In this document: one piece after another, positions 7,499 through 11,272 of the stretch | Layout: the number at the start of each line of letters is the position of its first letter | Position numbering within the stretch: the first letter of the stretch is position 1 | DNA from: CAYSCW01 sp964449165 | Lineage (GTDB): Bacteria > Acidobacteriota > Aminicenantia > Aminicenantales > Aminicenantaceae | Length of the DNA: 11,272 bases | Assembly (NCBI GenBank): GCA_964449165.1 | Contig: CAYVAT010000065.1 | Span: 1-11,272 of the forward strand | Direction of reading: 5' to 3' | The notes under the pieces: generated by a model | Told to the model about the DNA's origin: nothing | Seen by the model: only the letters and a program-made list of their open reading frames with translations | Databases searched by the model: none | Position numbers and translations under genes: made by a program

Positions 7499-8710
7499 AT
7501 GCCCTTTGAGAAAGCATTTATTCCTTATGATGGGTACTGGAGCACACCGTTTTGTCGATGGCAAGGAAATTTCGCTCATTTCCATGCCATGATGTTCGCC
7601 GCTGAGGTTTGCAGAGGTGCGCTTCCTCCGCGAGGAATGTCGCCAGAGATATTTGATGGAATTGTCCTGGGGATGACAGTTCCCCAGAAGAATTGTTTCT
7701 ATGGAGTTCCCTGGATGGCAGGAATGATAGGAGTTCCGGGGTTAACAGGTCCGACAATAGGCCAGGCCTGTGCTACTTCGGCTAAATGTATAGCCCATGC
7801 ATCCGAGGGAGTAGAGCTTGGCAACAACGAAAATGTTCTCATTGTCACCTGCGACCGTACGAGCAACGGACCTCATATCTATTATCCTAATCCTCTGGGA
7901 GTAGGAGGGACAGGTGATAAGGAGGATTGGGTTTGGGATAATTTTGGCTATGATCCTTATGCGAAAAACGCGATGATTGAAACAGCAGAGAATGTAGCTA
8001 GGGAAGTAGGGGTATCTAAGGAAGAGCAGGATGAAGTAGCGTTGCTGCGTTATAACCAGTACCAGGATGCTCTCAAAGATAACAGTGCTTTCCTGAACCG
8101 GTTTATGGTTGTTCCTATCGATGTTAAGGATCCATCAGGACGAAAAGTTGTCGCCACAGTAAACGGAGATGAAGGTGTTTTTCCCACCACAGCGGAGGGA
8201 TTGGCTAGGCTGAGGCCGGTGCTCGAAGGCGGGACAGTAACCTATGGCACCCAGACATACCCTGCTGACGGGAATGCAAGTATCGTGGTTACCACTCGGG
8301 AAAAGGCAGCCGAACTCAGTCGTGACAGGAATGTTGAGATACAGATTCTCTCCTATGCTGAGGCAAGAGCCAAGAGAGGGTATATGGCTATGTCCATCGT
8401 TCCCGCAGCCAGAAAGGCCCTTTCATCCGCAGGGATAGAAATTAAGGATATCAAGGCGATAAAGACCCATACACCTTTTGCGGTGAATGATGTTTATTTC
8501 TGCAGGGAAATGGGAATCAAATGGGAAGGTATGAACAATTATGGTTGTTCGCTTGTCTGGGGACACCCTCAGGGTCCCACAGGAGCCCGTTTGATTATTG
8601 AATTGATTGAAGAATTGGTGATTAAAGGAGGCGGTTACGGTCTGTTCGATGGCTGCGCGGCCGGCGACACCGCAGCCTCGGTGGTGATGAAAGTGGACGT
8701 GAAATCATGA
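7499..8710 (+). CDS. Thiolase family acetyl-CoA C-acyltransferase
   Basis: 403-aa thiolase, which cleaves 3-ketoacyl-CoA with CoA to acetyl-CoA and a shortened acyl-CoA (or condenses in reverse). The nucleophile is Cys91 in GQACATSAKC, the catalytic His is H356 in GHPQGPTG, and the second Cys is C386 in DGCAAGD. The 30-residue distance between the last two is the same as in classical thiolases. The usual NEAF loop reads HTPFAVND (324-331), and the last motif is CAAGD instead of CxGGG, so this belongs to a divergent thiolase clade. AGGAGGT (7487-7493) lies 5 nt before the ATG. The gene starts 48 nt after the fusion gene and completes a beta-oxidation set lacking only the acyl-CoA dehydrogenase and ligase. 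No hairpin terminator is evident after the stop; the long direct repeat begins 15 nt later. Confidence 0.92.
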   Translation: MPFEKAFIPYDGYWSTPFCRWQGNFAHFHAMMFAAEVCRGALPPRGMSPEIFDGIVLGMTVPQKNCFYGVPWMAGMIGVPGLTGPTIGQACATSAKCIAHASEGVELGNNENVLIVTCDRTSNGPHIYYPNPLGVGGTGDKEDWVWDNFGYDPYAKNAMIETAENVAREVGVSKEEQDEVALLRYNQYQDALKDNSAFLNRFMVVPIDVKDPSGRKVVATVNGDEGVFPTTAEGLARLRPVLEGGTVTYGTQTYPADGNASIVVTTREKAAELSRDRNVEIQILSYAEARAKRGYMAMSIVPAARKALSSAGIEIKDIKAIKTHTPFAVNDVYFCREMGIKWEGMNNYGCSLVWGHPQGPTGARLIIELIEELVIKGGGYGLFDGCAAGDTAASVVMKVDVKS

Positions 8711-8725
8711 TTCGCTGAAAATGTA

Positions 8726-8782
8726 GGAAATTAGTTTTTGTCTTTGATCCAAATCCTTCACTATTTTTCATGATTTCCATCC
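8726..8782. repeat. Long direct repeat, left copy
   Basis: 57 nt that recur at 11216-11272 in the same orientation with one mismatch (A at 8733, T in the other copy); bases 8734-8782 (49 nt) are identical. It starts 15 nt after the thiolase stop. It carries no obvious inverted repeat across its full length, though it contains the self-complementary ATCATGAT-like core near 8767-8775, and a GAAATCATGA at 8701-8710 is complementary to 8768-8777. On the minus strand it is open in the frame starting ATGGAAATCATG. It is too long and too sparse to be a CRISPR repeat. Confidence 0.9.
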
Positions 8783-8926
8783 CTTGACATCCTGAAATAA
8801 GATTATCACGCCCAAAACGACAAGGTCAGCAACTAGAAAAGAGATACAAATCAGCCAAGATCTCCAAACCATCCCGTTTGAGAGAGACTCAGCCATTGAA
8901 TAAGCAAGAAGCAGGTAGGAAGGCTC

Positions 8927-9330
8927 TCAGAAATACTTCCCTCTTTCTTCGGCTGTCATCCGGAGTTTATGACGGAAAACCTGAGGCGCATATACCTTAC
9001 TGATCGTCACCGCTCAACCCTTTGATGGTACAAACGGCTCCTCTTGTTCGGTGATCAGGAAAGGATTCACTGCTTCATGGGTTTTCCTCATCTTGCCTCT
9101 ATGAGCATTGGGGTAAATGCCATTGTAGCGGATCATGTATTCAGAAGGGAAAAGACCTCATGGGTGAAGAATTCTTGGATGAGGTCGTCGTGGATCGTGA
9201 GATTTTATGGAAATGTTTATCTGGGGCTTTACCTCTCTCGGTGACCAGGATATGGAGATGAGGATGAAAATTGATGCGATCTCCGAAGGTCTGGATGACG
9301 TTGGTGATAGACCTCTGCCACGGCAGGGAA
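8927..9330 (-). pseudogene. Decayed IS91-type (Y2) transposase remnant
   Basis: Broken minus-strand coding remains of an IS91-like rolling-circle transposase. Reading downward from about 9320, one frame gives VIQTFGDRINFHPHLHILV (nt about 9299-9243), which contains the family's 'QTFG..xNxHPHLHxL' motif with the metal-binding His pair (HPHLH at 9252-9266). After a frameshift, IHDDLIQEFFTHEVFSLLNT follows. About 100 residues (the 'WRHSGF' part) are then missing, and the frame resumes with MIRYNGIYPNAHRGKMRKT, the conserved C-terminal 'RYYGxYSNxxRGK' block. There is an in-frame stop where the family has Trp (after PSKG) and a second apparent deletion (the CPxC zinc part) before APQVFRHKLRMTAEERGKYF. 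The N-terminal half is absent. Boundaries are approximate; the homology is recognised by pattern, not by search. Confidence 0.72.
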
Positions 9331-9400
9331 AGAGATTCAGGAAACGAGCCAGAATAGAACCTACCGGATATATGCCCCTGGGAAAGCCCCTCTTTTATTT

Positions 9401-9616
9401 ATGAATAAAAAAGAGGCCATCAAAAAATTTACAAAAGCGCATGAACACTTTTTCGCTTTAGAGAATAGGTTGGATACAACTGAATATCGAATAAGGGCAG
9501 CAAGGAAAAGTCGGGACAACGCTTTACGTCTTATTAATGAAGATTTGAAAGAGTTACCACTTACCGAAGCCGGGGCCAACAGGACTTTTGTAAAGGACTC
9601 CATGAGCTCCCTCTGA
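9401..9616 (+). CDS. Small helical ORF, possibly a truncated gene (doubtful)
   Basis: 71-codon ORF starting MNKKEAIKKF. The first 50 or so residues are highly charged and helical (Lys, Glu, Arg rich), as in a genuine protein. The last 20 (after about nt 9553) are read antisense to the 3' end of the exported-protein gene and look like arbitrary sequence. That suggests either a convergent overlap of 63 nt or an old gene cut off by the DNA to its right. The only ribosome-site candidate, GGGAAAG, is about 15 nt away, which is too far. No family is recognised, and it may be a relic or a chance ORF. Confidence 0.3.
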   Translation: MNKKEAIKKFTKAHEHFFALENRLDTTEYRIRAARKSRDNALRLINEDLKELPLTEAGANRTFVKDSMSSL

Positions 9617-10165
9617 AGGATCATTGAGAATTTCTTGAATCACGGCAAAGCTACCCCAGATCACTGGGCCGATCTCAACGCCTTCGGACGTGTACCATCG
9701 GTCGCCATCTTTGTAAGCATCTGCAGGTGCAGCTACGATCTTGACAAAGTAAGTCCACTTTCTCAATTTTCCATTCACTTCAATTTTTCCTGACTGATGA
9801 TTCGTTAGCCAAGCACCCGAGTCGATGTAACTGGGATATCCAAAGTGTCTGTCCAACAATAGGTCTCCGTCGCAACTCTTGTTGCTCAGCCAGGCATCGT
9901 TCCACTTCATAATGAGGTCAACGTCGCAGTATTCCCCTCCTGCCACACGATCGTAGTCGCAGTACCTTCCGTTGAACATATGAGCTTGATAATTGTAGCC
10001 AAAAGCGTCATATCCTGGAGTTATTAATTCCCCAGTTGAAGCTTTCAGTACTCCATCCTGAATGGTTACACAGTTGCCTTTCTTTGCTACAGCATAATGA
10101 GAAGAAATCCCTATCAGAAATGAAATTACGACTAGAACTAATAAAATGGTCGAGAATTTTTTCAT
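9554..10165 (-). CDS. Exported four-cysteine protein of unknown function
   Basis: 203 aa with a clear Sec signal peptide: MKK, a hydrophobic run (residues 7-20), and an AVA-type signal peptidase I site at about 27, leaving a mature protein of about 176 aa. The start is well supported by AAAGGAGG five nt before the ATG. The mature part has four cysteines (32, 69, 80, 98), which could form two disulfides, and is rich in aromatic residues and Asp. The segment 95-105 (NKSCDGDLLLD) resembles the Asp-rich calcium loops of thrombospondin type 3 and dockerin repeats, so Ca2+ binding is possible. It ends GPGFGKW. I recognise no functional family, although similar exported proteins seem familiar from sediment metagenomes. 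The upstream gene on the same strand is 75 nt away. The product is probably extracellular or periplasmic. Confidence 0.82.
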   Translation of the reverse strand: MKKFSTILLVLVVISFLIGISSHYAVAKKGNCVTIQDGVLKASTGELITPGYDAFGYNYQAHMFNGRYCDYDRVAGGEYCDVDLIMKWNDAWLSNKSCDGDLLLDRHFGYPSYIDSGAWLTNHQSGKIEVNGKLRKWTYFVKIVAAPADAYKDGDRWYTSEGVEIGPVIWGSFAVIQEILNDPSEGAHGVLYKSPVGPGFGKW

Positions 10166-10240
10166 TTTATCCTCCTTTAAATTTTGTATAATATTTTATT
10201 TTTTCTTTCTCTTTAGGTATAACCTCCTTCAGGAATTTGA

Positions 10241-10768
10241 TTACTTTAACTGATATAATTTATTTTTTGACATCATGTATGATGCTTCTGCATCAGTCAC
10301 AAGGTTTTTTATTTCATCCAAAATTATCCGGGCTTTTATATTTGATAGTTTTCTTTTTCCTACCTGCTGAGACTCATAGTGTTTCCTAAGAAGGACATCA
10401 ATTTTCTCTGGAGTTAGGAATCTGAGTAAAAATTCATCACTCTGGAGATCTGACTTTAAATCTTCAAACTCTTTTTTCTCCACTATGATTCCTATTCTTT
10501 TGAGATAACCTTCTTTCCATTCTCTAAAACTTGGGGTTGCATATATAGGCAAAGGGCTGAGAAGATTTCTGGCTTCATTTAATGCTTCTTGATAAAAAAT
10601 TTTACCTTCTTTTAAATATTTATGAGCCTGATAATAAGTCATTAGATCGGAAGAAGTTCTATCACTTAAGAACTTATTAAAACTTTTAATAGCAAGATTC
10701 AACATTTCTATACATATTGCACTTTTTAAAAATATTCTATTCTTTCCCTTTTCACACATCAGCAACAT
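10241..10768 (-). CDS. Hypothetical 175-aa helical protein
   Basis: Unrecognised soluble protein, rich in Lys, Glu and Leu and predicted mostly alpha-helical, with no signal peptide or membrane segment. It is AT-rich like its surroundings. ATG 10768 is the longest start; ATG 10759 (three codons later) is equally possible, and neither has a good ribosome site. A central SPLPIYATPSFREW stretch breaks the helices at about residues 71-84. It is followed on the same strand by the exported-protein gene after 75 nt that contain their own strong ribosome site, so the two may share a transcript. A second unused AAGGAGG lies at about 10222-10228, just after the stop. Function unknown. Confidence 0.65.
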   Translation of the reverse strand: MLLMCEKGKNRIFLKSAICIEMLNLAIKSFNKFLSDRTSSDLMTYYQAHKYLKEGKIFYQEALNEARNLLSPLPIYATPSFREWKEGYLKRIGIIVEKKEFEDLKSDLQSDEFLLRFLTPEKIDVLLRKHYESQQVGKRKLSNIKARIILDEIKNLVTDAEASYMMSKNKLYQLK

Positions 10769-11215
10769 TGAACGCTGACGTTTTTTCTTCTACTTGAATC
10801 GCAAGGTCAAAAATTAAATTTCCAGATTTTCCTGTTTATAATGGATAAATAAAAAGAGCATGATAATATGATAAAAATGATTGTTTAAACAAGTAAATAA
10901 CCTGAATAGGTGATTTTAAGGGTGATTTTAAAATCATCTTTCAAGGATTCATTCTTGCGATTAACTCTTTTTTTGTCTTTTCTTTCAGTATATGAATTGT
11001 GTCTAAAAATGTGTTAACTTAATATTTATATCTTGACCAAATATTGATCATCAATCTTTATTTAACGCAAATAAGCTTAACTTAGTATAATGAATCGTTA
11101 AATATAATGTATTGAAAACAAAAGAAAATCAGGGAAATTAAGGGGACTCGAAAAATATTTCAAGCGAACTATGACCCCGCCTCGGGAATTCTCGTTATAA
11201 TGTTAAACAAGTATG
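10769..11215. other. AT-rich non-coding stretch
   Basis: About 450 nt with no supported gene on either strand and strongly AT-rich. It holds a 12-nt palindrome TTGTTTAAACAA (10881-10892), whose right part TTAAACAAGTA recurs at 11203-11213; the TGATTTTAAAATCA palindrome listed separately; a TAGTATAAT that resembles a -10 element near 11084-11092 without a good -35; and a GC-rich island with an imperfect palindrome (CTCGGGAATTCTCG at 11181-11194) just before the right repeat copy. It could hold the promoter of the leftward 175-aa gene. Confidence 0.5.
10909..10936. repeat. Short tandem repeat running into a perfect palindrome
   Basis: GGTGATTTTAAG (10909-10920) is followed directly by GGTGATTTTAAA (10921-10932). 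The second unit is the left half of the perfect 14-nt palindrome TGATTTTAAAATCA (10923-10936). The arrangement resembles an operator site and lies about 140 nt upstream of the leftward 175-aa gene, but no regulator is encoded nearby. Confidence 0.5.
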
Positions 11216-11272
11216 GGAAATTTGTTTTTGTCTTTGATCCAAATCCTTCACTATTTTTCATGATTTCCATCC
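11216..11272. repeat. Long direct repeat, right copy (runs to the window end)
   Basis: Second copy of the 57-nt repeat at 8726-8782, same orientation, exactly 2490 nt away, with a single mismatch at 11223. The repeat reaches the last base of the window, so its true length is unknown. A sequence ending precisely in a repeat is what a contig broken by a multicopy element would look like. Confidence 0.9.

Noticed and set aside
8701..8777. GAAATCATGA / TCATGATTTC inverted repeat as a terminator for the thiolase gene
   Set aside because: The arms are 57 nt apart, AT-rich and partly self-palindromic, and no T-run follows, so a functional hairpin is not supported.
8768..8896. Minus-strand 42-codon ORF with a hydrophobic segment (MAESLSNGMVWRSW...)
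   Set aside because: It has no ribosome site, its tail lies inside the direct repeat, and it continues the frame just behind the transposase relic. It is more likely chance or relic sequence than a membrane peptide.
9044..9404. Two overlapping plus-strand ORFs of about 65 codons
   Set aside because: They are antisense shadows of the decayed IS91-type transposase, whose conserved motifs read on the minus strand.
8726..11272. The two repeat copies as a CRISPR array
   Set aside because: There are only two copies, 2.4 kb apart with genes between them, the unit is at least 49 identical bases long, and no regular spacers or cas genes are present.

Overview
The window looks like a metabolic locus of a strict anaerobe. 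It carries a ferredoxin-dependent 2-oxoacid oxidoreductase (indolepyruvate type), a tungsten-type aldehyde:ferredoxin oxidoreductase (AOR) with its own polyferredoxin, and coenzyme-A beta-oxidation enzymes. Strong AGGAGG ribosome sites and a TTGACA/TATAGA promoter fit a bacterium better than an archaeon, although several gene types (IorAB, AOR, a dehydrogenase-hydratase fusion in the 'archaeal' domain order) are shared with archaea. I cannot name the species; sediment or subsurface anaerobic lineages such as Desulfobacterota, Aminicenantes or Chloroflexota would fit. The metabolic part (1-8710) is of moderate GC; the last kilobase is clearly AT-richer.

Layout. 1-1175 (+): 3' part of iorA, then complete iorB. 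5209-1179 (-): a compact four-gene operon made of a small TIGR04076-like protein, a four-cluster ferredoxin, AOR and an NSS-family transporter that starts with TTG. iorB and the transporter converge with only 3 nt between their stop codons. 5210-5428: a divergent control region with a good sigma70-type promoter facing right. 5429-8710 (+): a 673-aa 3-hydroxyacyl-CoA dehydrogenase/enoyl-CoA hydratase fusion followed by a 403-aa thiolase.

8711-11272 is an accessory region. It is bracketed by two copies of a 57-nt direct repeat (8726-8782 and 11216-11272, one mismatch), the second lying exactly at the window end. Between them are a decayed IS91-type transposase on the minus strand, a small doubtful ORF, an exported four-cysteine protein of unknown function, an unrecognised 175-aa gene, and about 450 nt of AT-rich non-coding DNA with palindromes.

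How the genes may work together (inference). IorAB turns aryl-pyruvates into aryl-acetyl-CoA and reduced ferredoxin, AOR and its ferredoxin interconvert aldehydes and acids with ferredoxin, the NSS carrier brings in an amino acid or similar solute, and the fusion enzyme plus thiolase carry out the last three steps of an acyl-CoA beta-oxidation spiral. That fits amino-acid or aromatic-acid fermentation, but the true substrates cannot be read from the sequence. I see no convincing new defence or mobile system. The best leads are the repeat-bracketed accessory segment with its orphan exported protein, the AOR operon with an atypical transporter, and the divergent active-site motif of the fusion enzyme.
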